A stretch of 64,000 nt of DNA from Saccharomonospora marina XMU15 (GCF_000244955.1 NZ_CM001439.1:2384628-2448627), one strand, 5' to 3'; shown: positions 1 through 9,979, counted from the stretch's first letter. A program made the numbers and translations. The notes: a model not told the origin generated them from the sequence alone.

Positions 1-22
1 CGCCTCCGCGTCGATCACGCGA

Positions 23-601
23 TCAAGAACGCGGATGTGGTTCATCTGAGCTAGCCGAGACAGCAGCGACACGCCGTCTAGTCCGTTCAACCGCGGCCAA
101 CAGCTCAGGCGTAGCACCGGTGATGAAGCGAGTTACGAGATCATCAGGACCATAACGCTTTTTGATCTCTGCAATGCGCTCTTCCGGCTCCACAGTCTCA
201 CCATCTGGGGATGTAGTTAAGTCGCAAAACCACAAAGCGTCGCGGATCAGGCCTCGCTCATCGTGGAAGGTGTCCAACTCGTCGGAAAGTCCCCTCAACT
301 CCGCTTCATAGGCAGCATAGGAGTGATGTGCCACCAGGTGGACCAGTCGTCGGGGCATGCCGATCTTCGCTAGATGATTGGCGCCGTCGATGGGATGGAA
401 GCCGGTATCGACTAAATCAGGGCTGTATCCAATGTCATGCAGAATCGCCGCGGCCTCGAGGAGCTCGGCATCTAATCCACTTAGCCGCCTCAAAGTCCTC
501 GCTTGCCGAGCGACGCCTTGGACATGCGCCCATCGCCGTGGCAGCGCTTCGGCAAGATTCTGCCTCGCAAGCTCGAAGGCCCACCTTCCCAAATTCACCA
601 T
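23..601 (-). CDS. HD-domain phosphohydrolase
   Basis: 192-aa protein with an HD metal-dependent phosphohydrolase core. An early RRWAHVQGVARQA helix is followed by AAILHDIGYSP (the His-Asp pair) and then HPIDGANHLA and VAHHSYAA, which supply further metal-ligand histidines. It is soluble, with no signal peptide. The family hydrolyses phosphoesters, often of nucleotides, but nothing here identifies the substrate. It is a single gene on the minus strand; the following 340 nt separate it from the end of hsdR. The start is the ATG at 599-601. Family assignment is firm; any role in defence or nucleotide turnover would be guesswork. Confidence 0.8.
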   Translation of the reverse strand: MVNLGRWAFELARQNLAEALPRRWAHVQGVARQARTLRRLSGLDAELLEAAAILHDIGYSPDLVDTGFHPIDGANHLAKIGMPRRLVHLVAHHSYAAYEAELRGLSDELDTFHDERGLIRDALWFCDLTTSPDGETVEPEERIAEIKKRYGPDDLVTRFITGATPELLAAVERTRRRVAAVSASSDEPHPRS

Positions 602-943
602 TAGATGGTACTAGACGCGTCCGACTGGGCAGACTCACGGCATCGTCGCACCCACCCAGCCTTTCGTTGCAATCTAAACACGACCGGAGGTTAAAAAGGT
701 GCGCTACTCGGGTTCGTAATCGAGCAGAATGGTCTCATAGTTCTTGGCGTGGGCCCCGACTAGTCTTATAAACACCGAGATATTGCCCGCACTGGGGAGG
801 TAATCCAGGAACTTCGCTCTATGAGATGTCTCTACTTCGACGACAGTTTGTCGCTGAATCTCGTAAGGGCTTGCATCTTATGGTGCATCGAGGTCGTTAT
901 AATGTCGGATCGGTACGGCACAGCCATCTTCCGAGCCGGTTAC
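602..943. other. Gene-free interval between HD protein and hsdR
   Basis: 342 nt with a visibly lower GC content than its surroundings (A/T-rich stretches near 690-800 and 880-910). I see no protein with family features on either strand. It holds the upstream region of the HD gene on one side and the 3' flank of hsdR on the other. The base composition suggests inserted or decayed DNA. Confidence 0.4.
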
Positions 944-3900
944 TCAGATGTCCGACCGCTGATCAGTGGCGGCCTCGTAGAAGGCGTCCGCGAGCGCCAT
1001 GATGACGGCGCTGATGCCGGGTCCGTCGCTGAAGAAGTAGTCGGCCATGGTGTTGTGGGCTTCCTGGTTGTCGGCGACCGCGTCGGTGACCGCGGCTTGG
1101 AAGTCCTGCGACTCCATGAACTGCTTTTTCGAGTTCACCTTGGTCTGGTTGACCAACTCCGGATAGGCGAGCAACCGCTGCACAAGTCCCTGTACGAACT
1201 CCCGGACCTGGGACTCGGTGAACGACTCGGCGCCGAAAAGGTCGTTCATCTTGTCGATGACGACCTGGAGTGCGACGTACTTCGGCTCCTTCCGCGCCCC
1301 GGTGCCCGCGGCGCTGATGCCCTTGAGTTCACCGTCACCGGTCAGCGAGATGTCGACCGCGGCCCCCTTGCTGTGCTTGACGCCGACCAGGACCACATCG
1401 GAGAGGTCGACCTCCGCGGCCCACGACGAATCCGCGATGACCTTCTCCAGCAGCCGCAGGAAGATCGACAGCATCTCCAGGTACGGGTCGCCGTAGTCGA
1501 CGATCTGGCTCATGAAGTCGTAGAGCCGGACGTAGGTGGAGACGTCCTTGCGGAACAGGTCGAGGGTGTTCAGGGTGACTTTGTCGTCGGCCTCGATCGC
1601 GGCCGTGTAGCGGCGGGCGAACTCGTTCTTTGCCGGGCTGATCGCGGCTGAAAGCGCGTTGTTGCCCTTGCGGCGGACCCACAGTTCGGCGACCTCGCGA
1701 ACCTGCTCCTCCGTGTAGATCCCGGCCTGGGCGAGCTTCATGGCCAGGTGGACCACGACGTACGGGTCGGTCTCGGTCTCCAGGGTGGCGTTGGTGAAGT
1801 AGGGCTCGAACGCGGTTCGGATGTCCTCGGGTTTGTTGACGAAGTCGAGGACGAACGTCTTGCGCTTCTGTTCCCCGCCCGCGGTGCGATGGGTGCGGTT
1901 GAGCCGGGAGAGCGTCTGCACGGCGGTGACCCCGGAAAGCTTCTTGTCGATGTACATCGCCGACAGCAACGGCTGGTCGAACCCGGTCTGGTACTTGTTG
2001 GCGACCAGCATGATCTTGTACGTCGCGCCCTTGAAGGCGGCGGCCAGGTCCGAACCGGCTCCGGGGTTGAGGTTGGCCTCGGTGAACTCGTCGTCCTTGC
2101 TCGGCTGCGGCCCCCAGTCCGAGGCCCACTCCTCGTCCTCGGCCATGGTCACCGAGCCGGAGAAGGCGACCAGCGTGCGGTAGTTGTACGAGGCGTCCAT
2201 GGCGGCCCGCTGGGCGATGTAGGCGTCGATCGCCTTCTTGTATTTCACCGCCGCTTTGCGCGAGTCGGTCACGACCATCGCCTTCGCCTTGCCCTCCAGC
2301 AGGTGGGCGACGTTGGCGTGGAAGTGCTCGACGATGATCCGCACTTTCTGGCCGATGTTGGTCGGGTGCAGTTTCACCCACCGCATCAGCCCCTTCCGCG
2401 CTGCGGCCTCCTCCACCACCACGTCACCGTCACCGCTCTCGGCCTGACCAGCGATCTTCAGGGCGGTGTCGTAGGACTGGTAGCCCCTGAGCACGTCGAG
2501 GATGTAGCCCTCCTCGATCGCCTGCCGCATCGAGTAGAGGTGGAATTCGACGGGCTTGCTGTCAGGGCCTTTGCGGCCGAAGAGCTCCAGGGTCTTGTTC
2601 TTCGGTGTCGCGGTGAACGCGAAGTAGGAGATGTTCGGCGACTCGGCCCGCTCGGTCATCTCCGAGGCCAGGATCGACTCGACGTCGACGGAGCCGCCCT
2701 CCTCGATCTCCTTGACCTCCTCGGCGGTCAGCACGGCCTTGAGCTTGGACGAGATCTTCCCGGACTGGGAGGAGTGCGCCTCGTCCGCGATCACCGCGAA
2801 GCGCTTGCCCTTCAAACCCTTGTCGGCCCGGATCTCGTCGAGTGCGAACGGGAAGGTCTGCACCGTGACCGCGATGATCAGCTCCCCGTGCTGCAACGCG
2901 GTCGCCAGCAGCCCGGACTTCGACGTGGCCCCCGCTTTGCGCACGTCCTCGGGGCTGATCGTGGCCACGATCTTGCCCGACCCGTCGATCTGCCGGATCG
3001 CCTCCTGGAGCTGCCCGTCGAGCACGGTGCGGTCGACGACCACGAGCACCGAGTCGAAAACCTTCTCGTCGTTCACGTGCAGCCGTGCCAGCCGGTGCGC
3101 GGTCCAGGCGATGGTGTTGGTCTTGCCCGACCCCGCCGAGTGCTCGATCAGGTAGCGATGCCCCACCCCTTCCTCGCGCACCGCGGCCACGATGTTCGTC
3201 ACGGCCTCCCACTGGTGGAAGCGCGGGAAGAGCATGCTGGTCCGCCGCACCGACGTCCCGGTGGTGACGTCCCATTCCTCCTTGGTCTCTACGATCATCA
3301 GCCGGCCGATGATGTTCAGCCAGGCGTGTTTCTCCCAGACCCGCTCCCACAGGTATGCCGTCGCCGACCGCCCGCCCTCACCGGGTGGGTTGCCCGCGCC
3401 ACCGTCGTGGCCGGTGTTGAACGGCAGGAAGTGCGTCTTCTCGCCCTCCAACTTGGTGGTCATCGCGGCCAGGTCGTTGGAGACCGCGAAATGCACCAGC
3501 GCCCGGTGCCCGAACGACAGCAGTGGCTCGGGCCGCCCGTTGGTCGTCGGGTGCCGGTTCTTGCGGTACTGGTTGATCGCCTCGTCGAGGGACTGGGTGA
3601 AGTCGGTCTTCAACTCCACGGTGGCGACCGGGAGCCCGTTGACGAAGAAGACCAGGTCGATGCTGCGCTGGTCGGCGGTGGAGAAGTGCACCTGCCGCAT
3701 CACCCGCACCCGCATCGCCGCGTACTGCTCGTTGGTGGTCGCGTTCAGGCTGGTTTCGGGGCGGAACTGCGCCATCTTCAACCGGCCGCCGCCGATGTAC
3801 TGCACGCCGTTACGGAGGATGTTCAGCGTCCCGCCGCCGTGTTCGAGAGGTTTGTCGAGCGCCGTGGTCAGCACGTCGAGGAACTTCGCTTGCGACCCGG

Positions 3901-4084
3901 CCGCCTTCAACGCTTTCTGGTACGGCGTCGGCTGGGTCTGCTCCAGCCAGGCGAACAGGTCGTCGGGGAACAGCGCCCGCTCCCGGTCGTAGCCGGTGTC
4001 GTCGGGCGAGTAGAGCCACCCGTGGGCGGCCAGGTACTCGCAGATCTCGGTCTCGAAGACGGCCTCGTGGTGGTCGGCCATCAC
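944..4084 (-). CDS. hsdR: Type I restriction enzyme, R (motor/nuclease) subunit
   Basis: 1046 aa, normal for HsdR. The N-terminal nuclease domain shows the PD-(D/E)xK-type motif ending in VELKTDFTQS (about residue 156). The translocase follows: Walker A SAGSGKT (about residue 315), the DEAH box DEAHSSQSGK (about residue 437), and helicase motif VI-like QTLSRLNRTHR near residue 730. The subunit uses ATP to pull DNA past the methyltransferase complex and cuts unmethylated DNA. It is the last gene of the hsdM-hsdS-hsdR operon; its ATG overlaps the hsdS stop (4081-4084). The frame is open with no disrupted motif, so the system looks intact. Confidence 0.95.
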   Translation of the reverse strand: MMADHHEAVFETEICEYLAAHGWLYSPDDTGYDRERALFPDDLFAWLEQTQPTPYQKALKAAGSQAKFLDVLTTALDKPLEHGGGTLNILRNGVQYIGGGRLKMAQFRPETSLNATTNEQYAAMRVRVMRQVHFSTADQRSIDLVFFVNGLPVATVELKTDFTQSLDEAINQYRKNRHPTTNGRPEPLLSFGHRALVHFAVSNDLAAMTTKLEGEKTHFLPFNTGHDGGAGNPPGEGGRSATAYLWERVWEKHAWLNIIGRLMIVETKEEWDVTTGTSVRRTSMLFPRFHQWEAVTNIVAAVREEGVGHRYLIEHSAGSGKTNTIAWTAHRLARLHVNDEKVFDSVLVVVDRTVLDGQLQEAIRQIDGSGKIVATISPEDVRKAGATSKSGLLATALQHGELIIAVTVQTFPFALDEIRADKGLKGKRFAVIADEAHSSQSGKISSKLKAVLTAEEVKEIEEGGSVDVESILASEMTERAESPNISYFAFTATPKNKTLELFGRKGPDSKPVEFHLYSMRQAIEEGYILDVLRGYQSYDTALKIAGQAESGDGDVVVEEAAARKGLMRWVKLHPTNIGQKVRIIVEHFHANVAHLLEGKAKAMVVTDSRKAAVKYKKAIDAYIAQRAAMDASYNYRTLVAFSGSVTMAEDEEWASDWGPQPSKDDEFTEANLNPGAGSDLAAAFKGATYKIMLVANKYQTGFDQPLLSAMYIDKKLSGVTAVQTLSRLNRTHRTAGGEQKRKTFVLDFVNKPEDIRTAFEPYFTNATLETETDPYVVVHLAMKLAQAGIYTEEQVREVAELWVRRKGNNALSAAISPAKNEFARRYTAAIEADDKVTLNTLDLFRKDVSTYVRLYDFMSQIVDYGDPYLEMLSIFLRLLEKVIADSSWAAEVDLSDVVLVGVKHSKGAAVDISLTGDGELKGISAAGTGARKEPKYVALQVVIDKMNDLFGAESFTESQVREFVQGLVQRLLAYPELVNQTKVNSKKQFMESQDFQAAVTDAVADNQEAHNTMADYFFSDGPGISAVIMALADAFYEAATDQRSDI

Positions 4085-5343
4085 ACCATCTCCCGAACGT
4101 CGATCTGCCCCGTCACCGCCGCCGTGATCAGCGCAGCACGACGCTCGCGAGCGAGCTCGATGAACCGCTCGGTCTCGGCGATCAGCGTGTCGATCTTGGC
4201 GGTCTGCTGATCCAGTTTCGCAACGATGCGGCGTTGCTCCTCGATGGGAGGAACAGGAAGGACGATGTTGACCATCCGAGTCAGCCCTAGATCGTTGTTG
4301 GTTGCGCCACGGGTGAAAAGCTGCGATTGGTCATAGCACGGAGTGCTGTTGAGCGCGTAGGCCAGAAAAAATGGATCGACGACGTCGTGACGAATCTTCA
4401 GTACCGCAACATGGACCCACACCTGAAATGGGAAGTCCAAGTCAACCGCACGCGCGATGCCTGTGGTGCCACCCTTCGTGTAGAGCACATCTCCTGACTC
4501 GGGAACAACGCGCTTCGAGAACTCGAGATAGTCATCCTTTGAGATGAACTTGGCGTCGTCGAGCGACCATCCATCAACCTTGATGTTCCTCGCCGACAGG
4601 AACATGACTCCGTCTTCGACATAATTGGGCGAGAAGTGGGGCCCGTCCGCCAGTGCACGGATCACACGCCGCAGGGTCAGGAGAGTCCAGCCGTCCGGGA
4701 GTTCAGGCCACCACACATCTTTGGTCGGACGACGATCATCGGTATCGAGACCACCGATGGCTCGATCTACGACAGATCGACGCCGCTCGCGGAGCATCTC
4801 GATCAGGCGCTGCTGCTCCTCGATGAGCGTGTCGATGCGGGCGGTCTCGCGGTCGAGGTAGTCGGCGATGACCCGCTGCTCCTCGATCGGAGGTACCGAC
4901 AACACGATGGTTTTCAGATCCGACTCGTTCACTCGCGGCGTACGCACTTGAGCTGCGTCGACGGAACCGATGCCACGCAGCCGAGAGGTCATCTCAAACA
5001 CCCCGACTGGCGTCTTCAACCAAGCCGCGACGAACTCAGAGATCACTGTTGCCCGCGGCTCCATGACCAGATAGTCAGGCGACACAACACCACGTTTCCG
5101 CGATACTCCGAGGGCTCCGTTGTAAGCACTCATCCGGTTGAGAACGATGTCGCCAGGCTCGCAGATCTTGTAGTTCGTCAGGTCCTCCGCCCGCCCTTGG
5201 TCCCCAACCAACTCAGACCGCGGCACAACACCGTGAATTTGAGACACCGACATCAGCGGCAACGATTCAGCCTCCGTACCAGCTCGCTGATCCCGGACGT
5301 CATAGGTCGCTCCGAGCCTAAGCCGCGGCCACCGCTCGTTCAT
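4081..5343 (-). CDS. hsdS: Type I restriction system specificity subunit
   Basis: 420 aa from the ATG at 5341-5343, which overlaps the hsdM stop. It has two target-recognition domains, each followed by the conserved coiled-coil spacer. The spacers are marked by the repeated motifs VPPIEEQRVIADYLDRETARID (about residue 160) and VPPIEEQRRIVAKLDQQTAKID (about residue 380), cited here only as landmarks. HsdS sets the bipartite DNA target for methylation and restriction. Upstream in-frame codons from hsdM DNA make a much longer open frame, but they belong to hsdM read in another frame. The target sequence cannot be predicted by eye. Confidence 0.93.
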   Translation of the reverse strand: MNERWPRLRLGATYDVRDQRAGTEAESLPLMSVSQIHGVVPRSELVGDQGRAEDLTNYKICEPGDIVLNRMSAYNGALGVSRKRGVVSPDYLVMEPRATVISEFVAAWLKTPVGVFEMTSRLRGIGSVDAAQVRTPRVNESDLKTIVLSVPPIEEQRVIADYLDRETARIDTLIEEQQRLIEMLRERRRSVVDRAIGGLDTDDRRPTKDVWWPELPDGWTLLTLRRVIRALADGPHFSPNYVEDGVMFLSARNIKVDGWSLDDAKFISKDDYLEFSKRVVPESGDVLYTKGGTTGIARAVDLDFPFQVWVHVAVLKIRHDVVDPFFLAYALNSTPCYDQSQLFTRGATNNDLGLTRMVNIVLPVPPIEEQRRIVAKLDQQTAKIDTLIAETERFIELARERRAALITAAVTGQIDVREMV

Positions 5344-7085
5344 CCCTCCACCTCCCGCAGGAGGTCGAGGATCTTGGCGACCTGTTTTTCCAGGTCGGCG
5401 TCGATCTCGGCGAGGGGGCGGGGTGGGATGTACTTGTAGAAGTGGCGGGTAAAAGGGATCTCGTAGCCGGTTTTGACCTTGGCCCAGTCGATCCAGGCGT
5501 CGGGGACGTGCGGTTTCACCTCGGCGTCGAAGTACGCCTGAATGACCTCGGTCTTGCCTGCCGCACCGGCGGTCGAGCCGCCGTAGGTGAAGGGAACGTT
5601 CTCGGTGTCGCGCTTCTTGGTGTCCGGCTTGGGCTTGCCCTTGCGGTCGACGACCGGTTTGCCGGATTCGTCGAGGAGCGGGCGCTCGACGGTGATGGTC
5701 CAGTAGCCGAACTCGTCGTTGCGCAACACCTTGGAGAAGTCGGGGTCGGCATCGTCGAATTCGGCATACAGCTTCACGATTTCGGCGCGGTCGGCGTCGC
5801 TGATCTCGCGGCCCTTCGAGCCGAGGTTCTTGCGCATCTTGGTCCAGAACGACGTGCCGTCGATGAGCTGGACCTTGCCCTTGCGCTCGGGGTGTTTGGT
5901 GTTGTCGAGAATCCAGATGTAGGTGGCGATGCCGGTGTTGAAGAACATGTTGGTCGGCAGCGCGACGATGGCATCGACCAGGTCGTTCTCCAGCAGCCAC
6001 TTGCGGATGTTGGAGGGGCCGGACTCGGCTCCGCCGTTGAAGAGTGGCGAACCGTTCATCACGATCCCGGCCCGGCCGCCGCCGTCCTCCGGCGCGCGCA
6101 TCTTGTGCGCCAGGTGAAGCAGGAAGAGCATCTGCCCGTCCGAGGTCGGCGGCAAACCGGGGGCGAACCGGCCGTGGGGGCCAGCCTTGTCGCACTCCTT
6201 CTTGACCTCCTTGGCGTACTGCTTCCAGTCGACGCCGTACGGCGGGTTGGACATGCAGTAGTCGAACTGGCGGCCCTTGAACGCGTCGTTGGTCAGCGTG
6301 TTGCCGAACGCGATGTTGGTCGCGTCGTGCCCCTTGGCCAGCAGATCGGATTTGCAGATCGCGTACGACTGCGGGTTGTACTCCTGGCCGAACAGGCTCA
6401 GCTTTGCGTCGGGGTTCCTCGAAAGCAGGTGTTCTTCGGCCAGGGCGAGCATGCCGCCGGTGCCCGCGGTCGGGTCGTACAGCGTGCGGACGATGCCCGC
6501 CTCGTTCAGGTCGACGTCCTTCTCGGCGAAGAGTAGGTCCACCAGCAGCCGGATCGCGTCGCGCGGGGTGTAGTGGTCGCCGGAGGTCTCGTTCGCGGCC
6601 TCGTTGAACTTGCGGATGATGTACTCGAACGCATCGCCCATGTCGGCGTTGGAGACGACGTCCGGATGCAGGTCGATGCCCTTGAACGACGTGACGATCT
6701 CGCGCAGCAGCCCCGCCTTATCCAGGGCGAGGATCTCCTTCTTGAAGTCGAAGTACTCGAACACGTCGACATCGGGTGAGAACCGGTCGATGTAGTCGGC
6801 GAGGTTGTCCGTCAGCCCGTCGGCGTCGGCCAGCAGGTTCGCGAAGGAGTAGTTCGAGGTGTTGTAGAACGGCCTGCCGGTGGCCTTCTTGACCTCGATC
6901 CTGAGCCGGTTCGGGTTGTCGTACTTCGCCGCCAGCTCGCGCACCGTCTCGCGATCGGGTTCGAGGATGCAGTCAAGACGGCGCAGGATCGTGAACGGGA
7001 GAATCACGTTGCCGTACTGGTTGGGGCGGTAGGGACCCCGAAGCTGGTCGGCGATCGACCAGATGAAACTACCGAGCGTGCTCAC
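5340..7085 (-). CDS. hsdM: Type I restriction system DNA methyltransferase
   Basis: 581 aa adenine-N6 methyltransferase. It starts with the HsdM N-terminal helical domain, then the SAM-binding motif DPTAGTGGML and the catalytic NPPYGVDWK motif. I chose the GTG at 7083-7085 because AAGGAG lies 4 nt upstream and the protein then begins STLGSFIWSIADQLRG as HsdM proteins do. An in-frame ATG 28 codons earlier would add unrelated residues. First gene of the operon: hsdM overlaps hsdS, which overlaps hsdR, each by 4 nt, so the three subunits should be translationally coupled. It methylates host DNA at the HsdS-defined site. Confidence 0.95.
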   Translation of the reverse strand: MSTLGSFIWSIADQLRGPYRPNQYGNVILPFTILRRLDCILEPDRETVRELAAKYDNPNRLRIEVKKATGRPFYNTSNYSFANLLADADGLTDNLADYIDRFSPDVDVFEYFDFKKEILALDKAGLLREIVTSFKGIDLHPDVVSNADMGDAFEYIIRKFNEAANETSGDHYTPRDAIRLLVDLLFAEKDVDLNEAGIVRTLYDPTAGTGGMLALAEEHLLSRNPDAKLSLFGQEYNPQSYAICKSDLLAKGHDATNIAFGNTLTNDAFKGRQFDYCMSNPPYGVDWKQYAKEVKKECDKAGPHGRFAPGLPPTSDGQMLFLLHLAHKMRAPEDGGGRAGIVMNGSPLFNGGAESGPSNIRKWLLENDLVDAIVALPTNMFFNTGIATYIWILDNTKHPERKGKVQLIDGTSFWTKMRKNLGSKGREISDADRAEIVKLYAEFDDADPDFSKVLRNDEFGYWTITVERPLLDESGKPVVDRKGKPKPDTKKRDTENVPFTYGGSTAGAAGKTEVIQAYFDAEVKPHVPDAWIDWAKVKTGYEIPFTRHFYKYIPPRPLAEIDADLEKQVAKILDLLREVEG

Positions 7086-7833
7086 AAGGCTCCTTACGAC
7101 GTTCACTCGACGATGAATGTTGGACGCTGAGCGCGAGCAGCGCCAGCCGTCCGAACAAACAGCGCACACTCTGCGACGGCCGGTGCGTCACAAGAACATC
7201 ATTGTGCACCACTGTCCCCTGGGTGCCACGGAGTCGACAGAGACGAGGCGGTGGACACGACGATCTCCAGCCGGGAAGTGACGACGAGGCGCAGGGTGAG
7301 AACTTTCTGTACGTCTTCAAGCCGCCCTGCCGGGCGGTCGCGCGGGCCGAACTGGCGCGCGGCCGAGCTGGCCCGCTCCGCTCGGCTCGGCCGCGCCGAA
7401 CGCCGTCGGCCACGCGCGCTGAACCGGGCAGAGCGCATGAGAAGTGCATAACGTGCTCCAGGCCGGCGGCTGCCGGTGGGGCACACCATCCCCGCGGTCG
7501 CCGCATGGTCAAAGCCGGGCCGAACGTCGTCAACCCCGCTTCGCGCCGATCACGCCACCGGTGGTCGCCCGGCGTTCGTACAGTCACGCTGCGTACATCG
7601 CGGTCATGGCGTGATCGGTTACAGGGTTGACGACGCCCGACCCGGCTATGGGCGGCTGAGGATCGCGGGGACGGTGGCGCCTGCGTGTCTCGCGGCGGCT
7701 GAGCAGGGCGCCGCGGCTTGGGACCAGTTTGGGACCACACGACCTGCACACGGCCGGACAACCCGCAGGTCGCTGAACCCAGCACATGACCACGAAACCC
7801 CGCTTGACCTGCGAAAAGCGTTACGCCAACGTT
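7086..7833. other. Gene-free interval left of the tRNA-like boundary
   Basis: 748 nt. Several open frames exist but none shows family features. It contains the hsd promoter region. Near the tRNA-like site there is a direct repeat GGGACCA (7720-7726 and 7731-7737, 11-nt period). Short repeats of this kind often lie beside integrase attachment sites of actinomycete elements, but no integrase gene is visible. Confidence 0.4.
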
Positions 7834-7875
7834 CTGGGGGTCAAGGGGTCGCAGGTTCAAATCCTGTCAGCCCGA
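7834..7875 (+). repeat. tRNA-Pro(GGG) 3'-half fragment, probable attachment site
   Basis: The segment matches a tRNA from the anticodon loop to the discriminator base. It shows loop CTGGGGG with GGG anticodon and G37, variable loop GGGTC, T stem GCAGG/CCTGT around TTCAAAT, a 7-nt acceptor CAGCCCG and then A. The 5' half is missing: the bases upstream do not pair with the anticodon or acceptor strands. Anticodon-loop-to-3'-end fragments are the usual identity segment of actinomycete integrative elements such as pSAM2, which uses a tRNA-Pro gene. A related copy lies at 42446. Confidence 0.6.
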
Positions 7876-7886
7876 CGGTCTGTGGG

Positions 7887-7925
7887 AGCCCGTTGGCTCT
7901 GGGTGAACGCCCAGGTCAGCGGGCT
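7887..7925 (+). terminator. Rho-independent terminator after tRNA fragment
   Basis: Nested hairpin: outer arms AGCCCGTTG and CAGCGGGCT, inner arms CTGGG and CCCAG, followed by TTTTT. It sits 12 nt after the tRNA-like 3' end, as a tRNA terminator should. Confidence 0.75.
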
Positions 7926-8097
7926 TTTTCGTGTTTTGTTCACGTTTGTTGCGTGCCGTGTTTTCAAGGTCGACAGCGGTGTGTAGGAGCGTTTCTGGAG
8001 TGGATCATGTGTGTGGCGGCAAGTGGGGTCGCGTTATGACCCCCGTAGTGGCGCTGCTGCGGTAACTGTCGTGAATGTGCGTGAAGCGTGTTGTGCC

Positions 8098-8500
8098 GGG
8101 TCTGGGTTGGGGTTGGATCGGGCGTTGTTGCGGGTGGCTGAGGGCGCCGTTGGGCGGTTGGGGCCGGTTGGGGTTGGTTGGGGGTGGGGTGGGTGTGTTG
8201 GTGGTGGTTTGTGCCGTTCGCGCGGGGTCCTGGGATGGCGGCGGCACCGCTGCCTGGGGGCGGGCCAGGGGAGGGGTGGTGATTGTTGTGGGGTGTGGTG
8301 AGTGCTTCGTGTTGGCGGTGTAATCGCAATGCTGGCCATGGCGGTGGGGGTCGCTGTCGCCTGCTGCGAGACGGCCGGTACGAGGTGTCTGTTTGTCCTT
8401 AAAGGACGTGTCGGGTCTGGTGGGTGGGTGTTGGGTTTACTGTTGCTGGTCTGGTCCGGTTATGCTGGTTGGTGCCTTTTCGTGGTGGGCTTGGGGCTGG
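8098..8500 (+). repeat. G/T-rich repeat segment, copy 1 (upstream of XRE gene)
   Basis: About 400 nt strongly enriched in G and T on the plus strand, with many G3-G5 runs. The same segment, diverged and with indels, recurs at about 29520-29800. Shared landmarks in order are: GCGGGTGGCTG, GGTGGGGTGGGTGTG, the palindrome-like GTCCTTAAAGGAC (8395-8407 here), and TGCTGGTCTGGTCCGGTTATGCTGG. The last block may contain a -10 element (TATGCT) for the regulator gene that starts at 8549. Confidence 0.65.
8395..8407. promoter_or_regulatory. GTCCTTAAAGGAC inverted repeat
   Basis: Arms GTCCTT/AAGGAC around a central A, about 140 nt upstream of the XRE/TPR-like gene. The identical 13-mer recurs at 29698-29710 in the second repeat copy. 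Conservation inside two otherwise diverged copies suggests a protein-binding site. Confidence 0.45.
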
Positions 8501-8548
8501 GTCTGCGGGGGGTGCGAAGGGGTGTGACTGCGCGAAGGGTGTGGTGCG

Positions 8549-9775
8549 ATGTCTTCGCAGCCGTGTGATGGTCTGCCGGTTGGGCAGCGCATCAAGTATT
8601 ACCGTGAGCGTGCCGGGATGTCTCGGCGGGTGCTGGCTGGTCTTGTGGGCCGTTCTGCCGAGTGGGTTAAGGCGGTTGAGGTTGGCCGGTTGCAGGTGCC
8701 GAGGTTGTCGATGTTGCTCAAGATCGCGCAGGCGCTGGGACTTGGTGACCTTGCCGTGCTTACGGGTAACGGTGATGCCGTGCCGGTTCGGTTGTTCGCT
8801 GGTGAGCGGCATGCCGCGCTTTCGGCGGTGCAGGCAGCGTTGACGGAGTACCGGGTCACGCCTGCCGCTGAGCCGCCGAATGTTGCCCACCTTGGGTATC
8901 GGCTTGATCAGGCGTGGCGTGTGCGGCACTCCTGTCCTGACCACCGCACCCAGCTCGGGGCGCTGTTGCCGGATCTGATCCGTGATGCGCAGCGGGCCGT
9001 GCGAACGTTACGCGGAGACCAGCGGCGTGATGCCCGTCGCGTGTTGTCGGGTGTGTATCAGTTGGCCGATTTCTTTGTCGCGTATCAGCCGGCGCCGGAG
9101 TTGGTGTGGATGGTCGCTGACCGCGCGCTGACCGAGGGGCAGGAGGCTGATGATCCGTACGTGATCGCTGGCGGGGCTTGGGCGATGGTGCAGGCGCTGC
9201 GGGATGCGGGTCGGTGGGAGGAGGCGATCACGCTGGCTGGTGATGCGGTGCGGCAGTTGGAACCTTACGTCGATGGCGGGTCTGCTGACTGGCGCGGCAT
9301 GGTTGGTGCGCTGGAGGCGGAGATCGCTTACGTGCACGCCCGCCGAGGTCGGCATGGTGAGGCGTGGTCGCACTGGCGGAGCGCGGAGCGGATAGCGCGT
9401 GGTCTGGGCTCGGGTTACCGGCATGTCCAGTCGTCGTTCTCGCAGCCCGTGGTCGGGGCGCATGCGGTGACGCTGGGTGTGGAGTTGCGCCGCCCAGCCG
9501 AGGCTTTGCGGGCTGCTGATTCGTTCGATCCTGGAGCGATTGCCTCGGTGGCGCGTCGTAGCCGGCATCTGATCGAGGTATCGCGGGCGCATTTTCAGCG
9601 TGGCGACCGGCATGCGGCGTGGGCGTTGCTGAACCGAAGTGAGCGCACCGCGCCGGAGACGATCCGCTACAACGGGTTCGCCCGCGAGATGCTGCTCGAT
9701 CTTCGGAAGCGGCCTCCGGTTGGTTTGGCTGAGGACGTGCGGGATCTTTGCCAGCGGGTTGGTATCGCCGCGTAG
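8549..9775 (+). CDS. XRE-family regulator with helical repeat domain
   Basis: 408 aa. Residues about 10-70 form a Cro/C1-type helix-turn-helix (GQRIKYYRERAGMSRRVLA, then AEWVKAVEVGR). The rest is an alpha-helical, TPR-like sensor region. This architecture is common in actinomycete genomes and on their integrative elements; ligands are mostly unknown. The start is the ATG at 8549. It stands alone, 675 nt inside the left tRNA-like boundary, and is preceded by a G/T-rich repeat that also occurs at 29.5 kb. It may regulate element functions, but no integrase, excisionase or replication gene accompanies it here. Confidence 0.8.
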   Translation: MSSQPCDGLPVGQRIKYYRERAGMSRRVLAGLVGRSAEWVKAVEVGRLQVPRLSMLLKIAQALGLGDLAVLTGNGDAVPVRLFAGERHAALSAVQAALTEYRVTPAAEPPNVAHLGYRLDQAWRVRHSCPDHRTQLGALLPDLIRDAQRAVRTLRGDQRRDARRVLSGVYQLADFFVAYQPAPELVWMVADRALTEGQEADDPYVIAGGAWAMVQALRDAGRWEEAITLAGDAVRQLEPYVDGGSADWRGMVGALEAEIAYVHARRGRHGEAWSHWRSAERIARGLGSGYRHVQSSFSQPVVGAHAVTLGVELRRPAEALRAADSFDPGAIASVARRSRHLIEVSRAHFQRGDRHAAWALLNRSERTAPETIRYNGFAREMLLDLRKRPPVGLAEDVRDLCQRVGIAA

Positions 9776-9979
9776 TCCGTCCGGGTGAGGGTAGGAACCG
9801 TACCCAGCCAGCCGCATTGCTGCGCATAGGTTCGTCGCTGCAACACACGGCAACGACGGAGATGTGCTGATCATGAGCTGGATAAGTGGAGCGTGCCGGG
9901 TTCCATCACGCGACCACACCGCGCACGAGGGTGAGACAGAGGTCGAACGCGACGAGCGCGCGTGCAGCGACGACGATGA

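Noticed and set aside
1748-4210. 820-codon plus-strand frame across hsdR
   Set aside because: Shadow of hsdR; lacks domain signatures and ribosome site, and hsdR motifs are unmistakable on the other strand.
7800-7880. Complete tRNA gene
   Set aside because: Only the anticodon loop to 3' end is present; upstream bases cannot form the anticodon stem, D arm or acceptor.
8011-8568. Several overlapping 80-100 codon frames in the G/T-rich segment
   Set aside because: Products are low-complexity Gly/Val/Trp or Pro/Thr/His sequences produced by the base skew.
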